Assembly: GCA_001917855.1 (NCBI GenBank)
Contig: MNEU01000086.1
Location: 1 to 60,920, forward strand
DNA: 60,920 nt
Direction: 5' to 3'
Origin: Armatimonadetes bacterium 13_1_40CM_64_14
Lineage (GTDB): Bacteria > Sysuimicrobiota > Sysuimicrobiia > Sysuimicrobiales > Kaftiobacteriaceae
In this document: piece by piece, positions 1 through 8,479 of the stretch
Position numbering within the stretch: the first letter of the stretch is position 1
Layout: each line of letters opens with the position of its first letter
The notes under the pieces: model-generated
Database searches by the model: none
What the model saw: only the letters and a program-made list of their open reading frames with translations
What the model was told of the DNA's origin: nothing
Program-made: the position numbers and the translations under genes

Positions 1-1166
1 CGTCCCTCCCACCGTTTATTCGTCGCGCTGGCAATAGCAAAGACGATCCGCTCGCAGCTCGCGGTGTTGGTGAAGCAGGTCATGGGTCGTGTCCGGCGCC
101 GAATTTCCCTGAAGACGCGCTCGATAGCATTGGTCGTGCGGACGCGGCGCCAGTCCCGTGCGGGGGCGTGGTAGAAGGCCAGGAGCGCTTCCCAGTCGCG
201 CAGCAGACAGGCGACGGCCTTGGGCGCGACCCGCCGCCACGCCCGCACCCACTGCTGTAGGGCCCGCTCCGCGGTCGCCCGGTCGCGCGCTTGATAGATG
301 CGTCGCGCGAGGTGCAGGCAGCGCTCCCGATCGCGGACGCGCAGTTGCTGGGCGACATTGCGGAGCACGTAGACCCAGCAGGCTTGACGCGGGACGTGGG
401 GGTAGACCAGGTCCAGCGCCGTGTGCAAGCCACGCTGGCCGTCGGTCGTGATCAGCTGGAGCCGACTGCCGATGAGGCCGCGGCAGGCCAGCGTCGTGAG
501 AAACGCTTCCCACGTCCCCTGACCTTCTTGGCGCACCAGACGATAGTCGAGGAGCTCGCGTTGCCCGGTCGTGGTAATCCCATAGGCGACGAGGACGAGC
601 CGGCGCCGCGTCCCATCAGGGGTTTTCACCCGCAGGCTCACCGCATCGAGGAAGAGATAGGTGGAGGTATCGAGGAGCGGGCGCCGGTGATAGGCGTCTA
701 CGGCCCGGTCGAGGGTCTTAGTCACGGTGGAGACGGTCGAGGCACTGATCGTGTCGTCGAGCAGGGGCGCCAGGATCGCGCCGACCTGGCGGGTGCTGAC
801 CCCGCCCAAGAAGACCGCGCGGATCAAGGTATCGACCTGGGCCGTGCGCTGCTGGTAGCGGTCGACCACCGAAGGGCGAAACCGACCGTCGCGGGAGCGC
901 GGGATCTCCAGGTCGGGGATCGTCCCGTAGGTGGTGGTGAGGCGGCGATAGTAGGAGCCGTTGCGGTGCCCGCGGCGGCTGCGCAGGCGGACATACCGAC
1001 CGGCCCGGAGGTAATCAGCGAGCTCATCGTGCATGCGATTTTCCAGCAGGTTTTTCACGGCCCGGGTCGTTTCGCGTGAGATGTCTCCCCACAGGGTCGC
1101 GGGGTCCTTGACCTCGCGCCACAGGTCGCGTAGGGTTAAATCGGTCAGTGCCTTTACACTGGCCAT
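1..1166 (-). CDS. IS256-family (mutator) transposase, 3' end cut by window
   Basis: This transposase would catalyse cut-and-paste or copy-out movement of its own insertion sequence. Translating from ATG at 1166 gives an uninterrupted frame of 388 codons to the window edge, close to the usual 390-420 of the family. The DDE catalytic residues are visible: Asp in FLDAVSLRVK, Asp in ITTDGQRG, and Glu in NAIERVFREIRRR, with the conserved C-terminal RTRPM after it. A strong Shine-Dalgarno, AAGGAGG, lies just upstream of the ATG. No stop or frameshift is seen, so the copy looks intact as far as it goes. The open frames on the opposite strand here are shadows of it. Confidence 0.93.
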   Translation of the reverse strand, partial: MASVKALTDLTLRDLWREVKDPATLWGDISRETTRAVKNLLENRMHDELADYLRAGRYVRLRSRRGHRNGSYYRRLTTTYGTIPDLEIPRSRDGRFRPSVVDRYQQRTAQVDTLIRAVFLGGVSTRQVGAILAPLLDDTISASTVSTVTKTLDRAVDAYHRRPLLDTSTYLFLDAVSLRVKTPDGTRRRLVLVAYGITTTGQRELLDYRLVRQEGQGTWEAFLTTLACRGLIGSRLQLITTDGQRGLHTALDLVYPHVPRQACWVYVLRNVAQQLRVRDRERCLHLARRIYQARDRATAERALQQWVRAWRRVAPKAVACLLRDWEALLAFYHAPARDWRRVRTTNAIERVFREIRRRTRPMTCFTNTASCERIVFAIASATNKRWEG

Positions 1167-1270
1167 GGGGTGTATCTCCCTCCTTAGGCTCGACGGCCTC
1201 AGTTTTGGAGTGGGATACGCCCTTCTCTTTGCGGGCCCTTTTTACACAATCCACCGTACACTACCCCTTT
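1167..1270 (-). mobile_element. Left-end flank of the IS256-like element with probable terminal repeat
   Basis: Between the transposase start and about 1268 lies a short leader ending, on the minus strand, in a G-rich end (GGGGTAGTGTACGG) followed by GTGTAAAAAGGG. Such GTGTAC-containing ends are typical of IS256-family terminal inverted repeats. The other terminus is outside the window, so the repeat cannot be confirmed here and the exact boundary is approximate. Confidence 0.5.
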
Positions 1271-1334
1271 TTGGTTCACACGCTTGCAATTAACCGCGGA
1301 GTGGAACTAAGATAGCGAGGGACAACTGCATAGC

Positions 1335-1450
1335 ACGGGGAGCTCGGAGGATTCCGGGCTGAGAGTGTGACCTGCCTGCCGTCTTTAGCGGTGGGCCCTG
1401 TCACAGACCCATGGGACCCGATCCAGGTAATGCTGGCGTGGGGAACGCGA
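1335..1450 (+). promoter_or_regulatory. TPP (thiamine pyrophosphate) riboswitch, THI element
   Basis: The conserved TPP aptamer blocks are present in order: CGGGGAGC at 1336-1343, CTGAGAG at 1359-1365, and the 3' core GACCCGATCCAGGTAATGC from 1415, followed by TGGCGTGGGGAACG. These match the pyrimidine- and pyrophosphate-sensing helices of the family. An intrinsic terminator follows at once and then thiT and thiN. TPP binding would favour termination, turning off thiamine uptake and TPP synthesis when the cofactor is plentiful. Confidence 0.92.
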
Positions 1451-1462
1451 TCGGATGGAATG

Positions 1463-1492
1463 ACCGCCAGGCTGGAACGGCTGGCGGTTTTT
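1463..1492 (+). terminator. Riboswitch-controlled intrinsic terminator
   Basis: An 8-bp perfect stem, ACCGCCAG (1463-1470) with CTGGCGGT (1481-1488), is followed by a T tract. It sits between the TPP aptamer and the thiT ribosome binding site, as expected for an expression platform acting on transcription. Confidence 0.88.
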
Positions 1493-1530
1493 GTGTTTCG
1501 GATCGAGAGATCACCACGAGGAGGAAAGAC

Positions 1531-2073
1531 ATGGAGGGAACAGACAACAAGCTCACACCACGGCTCATCGCGGAGATGGGGATCGCCATCGCGCTGGCGG
1601 CCGTGCTGCACTTGATCAAACTGTGGGAGATGCCTCAGGGCGGATCCGTCACGCTGGGGACGATGGTGCCGCTGTTTATTGTGGCGTTTCGGCGGGGTCC
1701 GGGCGTGGGTTTTGTGACCGGCGCGCTCTATGGAATCTTCGAAGGCTGGATCCTCAGTGGCGGCCGGTTCTTCGTCCATCCGGTGCAGGTCATCCTGGAC
1801 TACCCGCTGGCATTCGGCCTGCTGGGACTCGCGGGATTTTTCCCCAAGTTTCCGGCTTTTGGGGTCACGGTGGGCGCCCTGGCTCGATACGCCTCGCACG
1901 TCGTTTCGGGTGTGGTTTTCTTCTCTCAATACGCGCCCAAGGGCCAGCCCGTGTGGCAGTACTCGCTGGTGTATAACGCAACGTACCTGGGGCTGGATTT
2001 CGTCGTGGCGATCATGCTGACGCTGCTCGTCTGGGAACGCCTTTCAAAAGTCTCCGCTCCGGCGCCGGCATGA
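1531..2073 (+). CDS. thiT: Thiamine transporter ThiT (ECF S component)
   Basis: ThiT is the substrate-binding membrane subunit of an energy-coupling-factor transporter; it binds thiamine and docks to a shared EcfAAT module, which is not in this window. The 180-residue length and about six hydrophobic segments fit. Family motifs are visible: GFVTGALYGIFEGW near residue 60 and FFVHPVQVILDYPLAFGLLG near 80. The start at 1531 is chosen because GAGGAGGAAAGAC precedes it; the frame is open further upstream only through the riboswitch. The gene is under the TPP riboswitch and is followed after 14 bp by thiN. Confidence 0.94.
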   Translation: MEGTDNKLTPRLIAEMGIAIALAAVLHLIKLWEMPQGGSVTLGTMVPLFIVAFRRGPGVGFVTGALYGIFEGWILSGGRFFVHPVQVILDYPLAFGLLGLAGFFPKFPAFGVTVGALARYASHVVSGVVFFSQYAPKGQPVWQYSLVYNATYLGLDFVVAIMLTLLVWERLSKVSAPAPA

Positions 2074-2087
2074 CGACTGTGTCGTAG

Positions 2088-2726
2088 ATGCGCGCCGCGA
2101 TCGTCGGGAACGGCCGCCTGCCCCCGACCCGCGGCCTGCGACAGCTTCTCCGCCGCGCGGATTTGGTCGTGTGTGCCGACGGCGGCCTTCGCCCCATGCG
2201 GGCACTCGGCATCACCCCTCAGGTGGCCATCGGGGACTTTGACTCCGCCAGCCCGTCCTTGCTGGCGTGGGCGCGCCGACGCGGGACGAGCCTCCTGGCG
2301 CACCCACGCCAAAAGGACCAGACCGATACCGAGCTCGCTATTCAGTATGCGCTGCGCGCTGGGGCCACCTCGGTCGATCTCATCGGCGTCCTCGGCGGCC
2401 GCCTCGACCACACGCTCGCCAACATTGGATTATTGGTTGCCCTGGCGAGACAGCGCCGCCGTGCGCGCATCGTCCACGGTAGTAGCGAACTGTTCTTGGC
2501 GACCCCGCACGTTTCAATTCCGGGTCGGGTCGGGGATCGCGTCTCGTTGATTCCGCTGTCGGCCCGCGTGACCGGGGTGTCCACCCACGGCCTCAAGTAC
2601 CCGCTCGCCGACAGCACCCTGCGTATGGACGCGACGCGAGGCATTAGCAACGAGATCACGGCCTCCCCAGCGCATGTACGCACACGGCGCGGGTGGTTGC
2701 TCGTGGTCATAGAACACCGATCCTGA
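2088..2726 (+). CDS. thiN: Thiamine pyrophosphokinase
   Basis: The enzyme transfers pyrophosphate from ATP to thiamine, giving TPP. The 212-residue protein has the family signatures CADGG, GDFDS, DQTDTE and GGRLDH in order within the first 115 residues, followed by the beta-rich substrate-binding domain (VSLIPLS, THGLKYPL, GISNE). It lies directly behind thiT in the same riboswitch-controlled unit, so uptake and activation of thiamine are co-regulated by their product. In Bacillota thiN is typically near rpmB, as it is here. Confidence 0.95.
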   Translation: MRAAIVGNGRLPPTRGLRQLLRRADLVVCADGGLRPMRALGITPQVAIGDFDSASPSLLAWARRRGTSLLAHPRQKDQTDTELAIQYALRAGATSVDLIGVLGGRLDHTLANIGLLVALARQRRRARIVHGSSELFLATPHVSIPGRVGDRVSLIPLSARVTGVSTHGLKYPLADSTLRMDATRGISNEITASPAHVRTRRGWLLVVIEHRS

Positions 2727-2798
2727 ACGTCCCACCGACAGATTCCACCTAAGAAGGTACGATCATCCGAACGGAATCGGCTCGTTTGCCTCGCCGTG

Positions 2799-2804
2799 TA
2801 TAAT
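2799..2804 (+). promoter_or_regulatory. Probable -10 box for hslO
   Basis: TATAAT stands at 2799-2804 in otherwise GC-rich sequence. No convincing -35 box is seen at 17 bp. It lies inside the longest possible reading frame of hslO, which argues that the real start codon is downstream (2835). Confidence 0.45.
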
Positions 2805-2834
2805 GGCCTTTGTGATGGGTGGATGAGAAGCGTG

Positions 2835-3767
2835 ATGGAAGATTACTGGATTCGCTCCGTGACAGATGACAGCACCGTACGGGCCATGGCCGCGGTGACG
2901 ACCTCGGCCGTCGAGCTCGCGCGCCGCCGGCATGGGACGGCGCCCACCGCCACGGCTGCCTTAGGACGGGTGCTCACGGGCGCGGGGCTGCTGGGCGTAG
3001 CTCTGAAGCGAGGCCAGACCGTGATGGTGCGGATCCAGGGGGACGGACCGTTGGGTGGCGCCTTGGCCATGAGCGACGCCGTGGGCTCCGTGCGGGGCTA
3101 CGTCGCCAATCCTCTTGTGCACCTTCCCCTCACGGCCAGAGGCAAGCTCGATGTAGGCGGCGCCGTCGGTCGGGGGACGCTTCAGGTCACCCTCGACTTG
3201 GGCCTCCGCGTTCCTTACCACGGCAGTGTTCCCCTCGTCTCTGGAGAAATCGCGGAGGACCTTGCGTCCTACCTGATCGTCTCGCATCAAATTCCCTCGG
3301 TCGTGGCCCTGGGGGTGCTCGTCGCACCTTCCGAGCGGGTCATGGCGGCCGGCGGGCTGATCGTGCAGGTGATGCCCGGTGCCGACGAGCGGGTCGTCGC
3401 GTACTTGGAGGAACGGGCGCAGGTTCTGCCGGCCGTGACCTCCATGATCTCGAGAGGCCAGACACCGGAAGAGATGGTGGATGCAGTCCTTGGCACGATC
3501 GTGAGCCGCGTAGTGGAGAGGGGCCCCGTGCGGTTCCGCTGCCGCTGCTCGCGGCGGAAGGTCCAGCAGGTCCTAATCAGTCTGGGGGACGCCGAACTTC
3601 GCGAGATACTTGCCGAACAGGGACAGGTGGAAGTAACCTGCAACTTCTGTAGCGCTCGCTACGTCTTCGGTGGCGCGGACGTCGAGGGACTCATCCTTCA
3701 GATGCACAACGGCCACGGGATCGAGAGCGAATCGGAGACCGCCGAACAGGTCCCTCCCCAGGCCTAG
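2835..3767 (+). CDS. hslO: Hsp33 redox-regulated holdase chaperone
   Basis: Hsp33 binds unfolding proteins in the cytoplasm under oxidative plus heat stress after losing its zinc. The 310-residue length fits. The zinc-binding switch is intact near the C terminus: CRC in RFRCRCSRRK and CNFC in CNFCSARY, the CXC...CXXC arrangement. The N-terminal domain has DDSTVRAMAA, and GDGPLGG, as in the family. I start at ATG 2835 (MEDYWIRS) because a TATAAT at 2799 would lie inside a longer form. It is monocistronic and convergent with rpmB. Confidence 0.95.
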   Translation: MEDYWIRSVTDDSTVRAMAAVTTSAVELARRRHGTAPTATAALGRVLTGAGLLGVALKRGQTVMVRIQGDGPLGGALAMSDAVGSVRGYVANPLVHLPLTARGKLDVGGAVGRGTLQVTLDLGLRVPYHGSVPLVSGEIAEDLASYLIVSHQIPSVVALGVLVAPSERVMAAGGLIVQVMPGADERVVAYLEERAQVLPAVTSMISRGQTPEEMVDAVLGTIVSRVVERGPVRFRCRCSRRKVQQVLISLGDAELREILAEQGQVEVTCNFCSARYVFGGADVEGLILQMHNGHGIESESETAEQVPPQA

Positions 3768-3982
3768 ACGGCGACTGGGGCTTTGCGACGCACCAGCGGC
3801 CGCTGAACGCGTCCTGCCTGCAGGCACTCGGTGCACACGGTAAGGCGTTGGGGCGCGCCCGCCACAACGACGCGGATCCGCTGCAGATTCGGCAAAAATC
3901 TCCGAGGCGACTTGACCGCCGAGTGGCTGATCGAATGCCCCATCGCGGGCTTCTTGCCGCAGATTGCGCAGTGTCGACCCAT
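3764..3982 (-). CDS. rpmB: 50S ribosomal protein L28
   Basis: This is a large-subunit ribosomal protein of 72 residues. It begins MGRHCAICGKKPAMGHSISH and carries CTECLQAG, giving the CXXC...CXXC zinc-ribbon form of L28. The start at 3982 is preceded by GGAGGAC at good spacing. The gene ends 4 bp inside the hslO end and points away from recG, with about 100 bp between the two starts. This divergent rpmB/recG arrangement resembles that of Bacillota. Confidence 0.96.
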   Translation of the reverse strand: MGRHCAICGKKPAMGHSISHSAVKSPRRFLPNLQRIRVVVAGAPQRLTVCTECLQAGRVQRPLVRRKAPVAV

Positions 3983-4083
3983 GATACGTCCTCCAAACTT
4001 CAACGCGATCGCAAATACCAGTGCATTCTAGCACGCGGAGGCAGGGCAAGGAAAGGTTAACAGCACGTAGAACAGGGAGGCGA

Positions 4084-6201
4084 ATGCCTACGTCACGCCC
4101 CACCGCCGTCGCCACGGGCCAGGCGCGATCGGCGTCGCGGTCCCTGCACGACATCCCCGCCCAGTACGTGAAAGGTGTCGGTCCCACGCGCGCCGAGCAG
4201 CTCGCACGCCTGGGGCTCCGCACAGTCGAAGACCTCTTCTATCACCAGCCCCACCGGTACGAAGACCGGAGCCACCTCGCGACCATCGCGTCACTGCGGC
4301 CCGGCCTCAAACAGACCACGCAAGGCGTGGTGCTCGCCCTGAGCGAGAAGCGCTACGGGAAACACCAGTTCGTCGCCGCCCTCTCAGATGACACCGGTGT
4401 GTTGCAGGCCATCTGGTTCGGCCAGCGGTTTTTGCGCCGCGTCATCCACCGCGGCACGCGATTGATCGTCCACGGCAGGGTCGAACGGGCAGGCGTCGTG
4501 CAGATGGTAGTGGACGAACATGAAGTCCTCACGGGAGATGAGGACGACACGCTGCACACAGGGCGCATCGTCCCCATGCATCCGGCCACCGAGGGGCTCA
4601 GCCCTCGGGTCCTACGCACCATCATCGCCCGCGCGCTGGACGAGTACCTGGACGCGCTCCCAGAACTTCTTCCCGATCACATCCGGAAGCAGCAGGGGTT
4701 GGCGAGGCACCAGGAGGCCGTGCGCAATTTGCACTTTCCGTCATCGATGGAAGATGCAGAAGCCGCCCATCGCCGACTGGCGTTTGATGAACTGCTCGTG
4801 TTGCAGCTCGGCGTGCTTATGCGCAAGCAAGCGGTCCGCGTCGTGGAGAAGGGGATCCGCTACAAGCGCCGTGGCGGACTTCTGGCACAGTTTGTGGCCA
4901 CGTTGCCGTACTCGCTGACCGCCGCGCAGCATCGGGTCCTGGGCGACGTGACGGGGGACCTCTACAGCCCCCGGCCGATGAACCGGCTTCTGCAGGGAGA
5001 TGTCGGGTCAGGCAAGACCGTCGTAGCCGCTGCCGCGCTCTGGCTATGCGTGGGCGGCGGGTGTCAGGGGGCACTGATGGCCCCTACCGAAATTCTGGCT
5101 GAACAACACTACCTGACGTTTCGCCGCCTCCTCGCTCCCCTCGGGGTCCGCCTCGCACTGGTCACGGGGAGCCGAAGGCGACCGGACCGCGACCGCATCC
5201 GCGAAGCGCTGGCCGCAGGTGAGATCGACGTGGCTGTGGGTACGCACGCGTTGCTGGAGGAGGGGGTGGAGTTCGCCCGGTTGGGGTTAGTGGTCGTCGA
5301 TGAACAGCACAAATTCGGTGTGCTGCAGCGCGCTGAACTACGCCAGAAGGGCGAACACCCAGATGTCTTGGTGATGACCGCCACGCCTATTCCGCGAACG
5401 TTATCCATGACGCTGTACGGCGATCTGGACGCCTCCGTATTGGATGAAATGCCCCCCGGGCGCGGCGTGATCAAGACCTACGTCCGAGGACCGGAGAAAC
5501 GGCCGGAGGTATACCAGTGGGTCCGCCAGCAGGTCGACGGGGGGCACCGCGTCTACGTGGTATGCCCGCTCATCGAAGAGTCCGACAAGCTTCAGGCGGA
5601 AGCCGCGATCCATCTGGCCGAACGGTTGCGGGCGGGGGTGCTCGACGGAGTGACGGTAGGCTTGCTCCACGGTCGCATGCGACCAGACGACAAAGATGCG
5701 GTGATGGAGCAGTTCCGCACAGGGGCGATCCGGGTGCTGGTCGCCACGCCAGTGATTGAAGTCGGCATCGATGTCCCCGAAGCCACAATCATGATCGTCG
5801 AGGACGCCGACCGGTTTGGCCTCGCGCAACTCCACCAGTTGCGCGGCCGGGTTGGCCGGGGACCGCAAACATCGTTTTGCGTCCTGCTGTCGTCGGCGAT
5901 GTCGGACCCCGCACGGGAACGGCTAGACACGATGGCCCAAACGTCCGACGGGTTCGTCATCGCCCAAAGAGATCTGGAGTTGCGGGGGCCGGGGGAACTG
6001 ATGGGCACACGCCAGCACGGCCTGCCGGACTTGCGCATCGCCGATCTCCTGGGAGATGCGCCCATCCTGCAAGACGCCCATCGTGAGGCCGGCCATCTGC
6101 TGGCAGACGATCCCGACCTCTCCCAGCGTGACCACGCCGAGCTCCGGGACCTTGTTCGCCGACGGTTCGTGGAACGGCCGGGCGTGGCCGCCGTGGGGTA
6201 G
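4084..6201 (+). CDS. recG: ATP-dependent DNA helicase RecG
   Basis: RecG regresses stalled replication forks and processes Holliday junctions. The 705-residue protein has the N-terminal wedge/OB domain (ERYGKHQFVAALSDDTGVLQA-like stretch near residue 90), Walker A GDVGSGKT near 306, the DEQH box (VVDEQHKFGV) near 405, TATPIPRT, and helicase motif VI HQLRGRVGRG, plus the C-terminal RecG tail. I chose ATG 4084, preceded by AGGGAGGCG; an upstream in-frame start at 4021 lacks a comparable site. It heads the recG-rsmD-coaD run. Confidence 0.96.
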   Translation: MPTSRPTAVATGQARSASRSLHDIPAQYVKGVGPTRAEQLARLGLRTVEDLFYHQPHRYEDRSHLATIASLRPGLKQTTQGVVLALSEKRYGKHQFVAALSDDTGVLQAIWFGQRFLRRVIHRGTRLIVHGRVERAGVVQMVVDEHEVLTGDEDDTLHTGRIVPMHPATEGLSPRVLRTIIARALDEYLDALPELLPDHIRKQQGLARHQEAVRNLHFPSSMEDAEAAHRRLAFDELLVLQLGVLMRKQAVRVVEKGIRYKRRGGLLAQFVATLPYSLTAAQHRVLGDVTGDLYSPRPMNRLLQGDVGSGKTVVAAAALWLCVGGGCQGALMAPTEILAEQHYLTFRRLLAPLGVRLALVTGSRRRPDRDRIREALAAGEIDVAVGTHALLEEGVEFARLGLVVVDEQHKFGVLQRAELRQKGEHPDVLVMTATPIPRTLSMTLYGDLDASVLDEMPPGRGVIKTYVRGPEKRPEVYQWVRQQVDGGHRVYVVCPLIEESDKLQAEAAIHLAERLRAGVLDGVTVGLLHGRMRPDDKDAVMEQFRTGAIRVLVATPVIEVGIDVPEATIMIVEDADRFGLAQLHQLRGRVGRGPQTSFCVLLSSAMSDPARERLDTMAQTSDGFVIAQRDLELRGPGELMGTRQHGLPDLRIADLLGDAPILQDAHREAGHLLADDPDLSQRDHAELRDLVRRRFVERPGVAAVG

Positions 6202-6209
6202 CTCTGTCG

Positions 6210-6755
6210 ATGAGGACGGCGGGACGACCGAAGACGCGTCGCCGAGCGGGGGTTCGCCCGACACAGGCTCGCGTCCGGGATGCGTTGCTCAACAGCTTGG
6301 GACCGCGGATGGCCGGAGCACGGGTGCTGGACCTCTACGCCGGCACGGGCGCGCTAGGGATGGGAGCGCTGCACCACGGAGCCGCGTACACTCTGTTTGT
6401 GGAACGCCATGCCTCGCTCGCGGCCGACCTGCGCCGCCGTCTGACCGCCGCAGGCGTGAGCGACCGCGCAGAGGTGTGGGCCAAAGATGCGCTGGCTGCG
6501 GTCCGGGAACTGGGCGCGGGGCAAGGGAGGTTTGACATCATCCTGCTGGATCCCCCGTACGGCCAGGAGTTGATCGCAGCGACCCTGGACGCGATCAGAC
6601 GCGCGAGCATCCTCGCCGCGGACGGAGTGGTGGCCGCCGAGGGCCACTGGCGGGACCACCCCGGTGAGATCACAGGACTCATCTGCCGCCGCGAAGCCCG
6701 GTACGGAGAAACCAGGTTGTGGTACTTCCAACACTCAGGAGGTGAGGGCCCGTGA
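6210..6755 (+). CDS. rsmD: 16S rRNA (guanine(966)-N(2))-methyltransferase RsmD
   Basis: The enzyme methylates G966 of 16S rRNA in the assembled small subunit using SAM. The 181-residue protein has RPTQARVRDALLNSL at the N terminus, the SAM-binding LDLYAGTGALG, and the catalytic DPPY in ILLDPPYGQE. It begins 8 bp after recG and its stop overlaps the GTG start of coaD, a rsmD-coaD pairing found in many bacteria. Confidence 0.95.
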   Translation: MRTAGRPKTRRRAGVRPTQARVRDALLNSLGPRMAGARVLDLYAGTGALGMGALHHGAAYTLFVERHASLAADLRRRLTAAGVSDRAEVWAKDALAAVRELGAGQGRFDIILLDPPYGQELIAATLDAIRRASILAADGVVAAEGHWRDHPGEITGLICRREARYGETRLWYFQHSGGEGP

Positions 6756-7234
6756 CGAGTGCCATCTACCCTGGCAGCTTCGACCCTGTCCACAACGGAC
6801 ACCTCGATGTCATCACCCGGGCGGCTCGGGTCTTTGACACCGTCATTGTCGCCGTGGCGAGAAATTCGGACAAGGACGGCCTGTTCTCTGTCTCCGAGCG
6901 CGTGGACATGTTGCGGACGGCGGCGGCGGCGGTGCGCAACGTGCGGGTCGACGCGTATGAGGGCCTGACGGTGGCCTTTGCGCAAGCCCGGGGTGCCTCA
7001 GTCCTAGTGAAGGGGCTGCGGGCCGTGGTCGATTTCGAGTACGAGCTCAAACAGGCTTCGATGAATCAGCGCCTGGCACCAAACCTGGACACGGTCTTCT
7101 TCATGACGGCCCCCCCGTACTACTTCCTGAGCTCGACTCTGATTCGCGAGGTGTCTCAGCTCGGGGGATCGGTCGCGGGGCTAGTCCCTGCGGGCGTGGA
7201 AGAGCGGTTGCGGGCGAAGCTTCACCCCCGATGA
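6752..7234 (+). CDS. coaD: Phosphopantetheine adenylyltransferase
   Basis: CoaD joins ATP and 4'-phosphopantetheine to dephospho-CoA, the penultimate step of CoA synthesis. The 160-residue protein shows the nucleotidyltransferase signature GSFDPVHNGHLD (residues 8-19), VKGLRAVVDFEYE near 90, and the SSTLIRE signature near 127. GTG at 6752 overlaps the rsmD stop by 4 bp, suggesting translational coupling. The CoA product feeds the acyl-carrier and fatty acid genes downstream. Confidence 0.97.
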   Translation: MTSAIYPGSFDPVHNGHLDVITRAARVFDTVIVAVARNSDKDGLFSVSERVDMLRTAAAAVRNVRVDAYEGLTVAFAQARGASVLVKGLRAVVDFEYELKQASMNQRLAPNLDTVFFMTAPPYYFLSSTLIREVSQLGGSVAGLVPAGVEERLRAKLHPR

Positions 7235-7683
7235 TTGTGCCGCCCACGTCGGTGATGGACCTGCTGACGCGCTTGGAGAGGCTACTCCGCGGGGCGGAGG
7301 TGACAGCAGGGTCCCGATCGCCGAAGGCCGAGGAAGCCCTCGGGCTGGTGCGGATGATCCGGGGGGCGCTCCCCGTTGAGCTCGGGGAAGTCAACCGCCT
7401 CCGCGCCGAGGCCGAACGGATCCACCGTCACGCCCAAGACGAGGCGAGGCGGATTGTGCTGGAGGCCCAGGTGACAGCGCGCCGGCGCGAGGACGTCGTC
7501 GCGCCCCAAACAGTCGTCAGCGTAGAGGATCCTCTGGCGGACGCGCAGCGGAAGGCGAAAGAGATCCGGGAGGGTGCCGATGCCTATGCAACGCAGGTGC
7601 TCGGCGAGTTAGAAGAGAGCATTCTCCGCGTCCTGGAGGCCATCCGCAAGGGTAAGCAGTTATTGAAAGACGCTTCGCGCTAA
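7231..7683 (+). CDS. Coiled-coil protein of unknown function (DivIVA/ATP synthase B-like)
   Basis: I recognise no enzyme. The 150-residue protein is highly charged and predicted helical, with heptad-like stretches at residues 50-85 (VNRLRAEAERIHRHAQDEAR) and 100-148 (DAQRKAKEIREGADAYATQVL), a composition like DivIVA or ATP synthase b subunits. A similar coiled-coil gene between coaD and yceD occurs in several Bacillota. It overlaps coaD by 4 bp. A structural or division-related role is only a guess. Confidence 0.7.
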   Translation: MIVPPTSVMDLLTRLERLLRGAEVTAGSRSPKAEEALGLVRMIRGALPVELGEVNRLRAEAERIHRHAQDEARRIVLEAQVTARRREDVVAPQTVVSVEDPLADAQRKAKEIREGADAYATQVLGELEESILRVLEAIRKGKQLLKDASR

Positions 7684-7720
7684 GCCTATACTAAATTGTT
7701 TGACGTCGGGGAGTTCGGAC

Positions 7721-8242
7721 GTGCGCATCGACGTGGCAGCATTGGAAATCGGGCAGGTGCGGCGCGCTGCGTTCGACGAGGTCGTCGATAGTAAGACCGA
7801 GGACCTCGCTTTCGACACCCCCGTGAGGGGGAACGTCGAGGTCGATCGCACCGCGCAGACGCTCCGCCTGAAGGGTCACCTCGCGACCACAGCCCCCTTA
7901 ATGTGCGGGCGGTGCCTGACGCAGTTCCGCCAGGACCTGGCCATCGCAGTCGAGGAGGAGTTCCTGGTCGGAGGGAGCACTGCGCCCCGCGAGGGGGCTC
8001 TGCGACCCGAGGACTTTGTCTTCCCTCTGGGGCCTGACTTGGTGCTCGACGTCACGGAAGCCGTGCGCCAGCACCTGCTGTTGGCCGTGCCGATGGTCCC
8101 GGTGTGCCGACCCGACTGCCGGGGACTGTGTCCCCGGTGTGGGAAAAATCTCAATGCGCAGGATTGTGGTTGCGAGCCCGTGGAGACGATTGATCCGCGC
8201 CTCGCGCCGCTGCGGGACCTCAAGGACACGCGGAGGGAATAG
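7721..8242 (+). CDS. yceD: YceD family protein (DUF177)
   Basis: DUF177 proteins are encoded next to rpmF across bacteria and have been linked to 23S rRNA metabolism and ribosome assembly. The protein has the family's CGRCLTQF near residue 63 and a C-terminal cysteine cluster, CRPDCRGLCPRCGKNL...DCGC, that probably binds zinc. I chose GTG 7721 (VRIDVAAL), about 8 bp behind GGGGAG; a TTG at 7700 would add seven residues. It sits 31 bp upstream of rpmF, in the usual order. Confidence 0.9.
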   Translation: MRIDVAALEIGQVRRAAFDEVVDSKTEDLAFDTPVRGNVEVDRTAQTLRLKGHLATTAPLMCGRCLTQFRQDLAIAVEEEFLVGGSTAPREGALRPEDFVFPLGPDLVLDVTEAVRQHLLLAVPMVPVCRPDCRGLCPRCGKNLNAQDCGCEPVETIDPRLAPLRDLKDTRRE

Positions 8243-8273
8243 CCCGATCCTGACGATGAGCAGGAGGTAAGGT

Positions 8274-8465
8274 ATGGGTATTCAAAAACGACGGCGATCC
8301 AAGATGAAGGGCGCCATGCGCCGCGGGCATTGGAAGCTGCGCAGTATCACGTTGGTGGCCTGCCCGAACTGCCACGCCCAGATGCGTCCCCATCGCGCCT
8401 GCCCGACCTGCGGCCAGTACGCGGGGCGCGAGGTCATCAAAGTCGAGAAACCGGAGAGTAAGTAA
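8274..8465 (+). CDS. rpmF: 50S ribosomal protein L32
   Basis: The 63-residue protein starts MGIQKRRRSKMKGAMRRGHW, the L32 signature, and has a zinc ribbon CPNCHAQMRPHRACPTCGQY. AGGAGGTAAGGT precedes the ATG. The order yceD-rpmF-plsX ties ribosome synthesis to membrane lipid synthesis, as in many bacteria. Confidence 0.97.
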   Translation: MGIQKRRRSKMKGAMRRGHWKLRSITLVACPNCHAQMRPHRACPTCGQYAGREVIKVEKPESK

Positions 8466-8479
8466 CCCGCGGTGAACCG

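Noticed and set aside
291-1079. A 262-codon plus-strand open frame
   Set aside because: It lies antisense to the IS256-type transposase, whose frame shows the DDE motifs and a ribosome site; the plus frame has neither.
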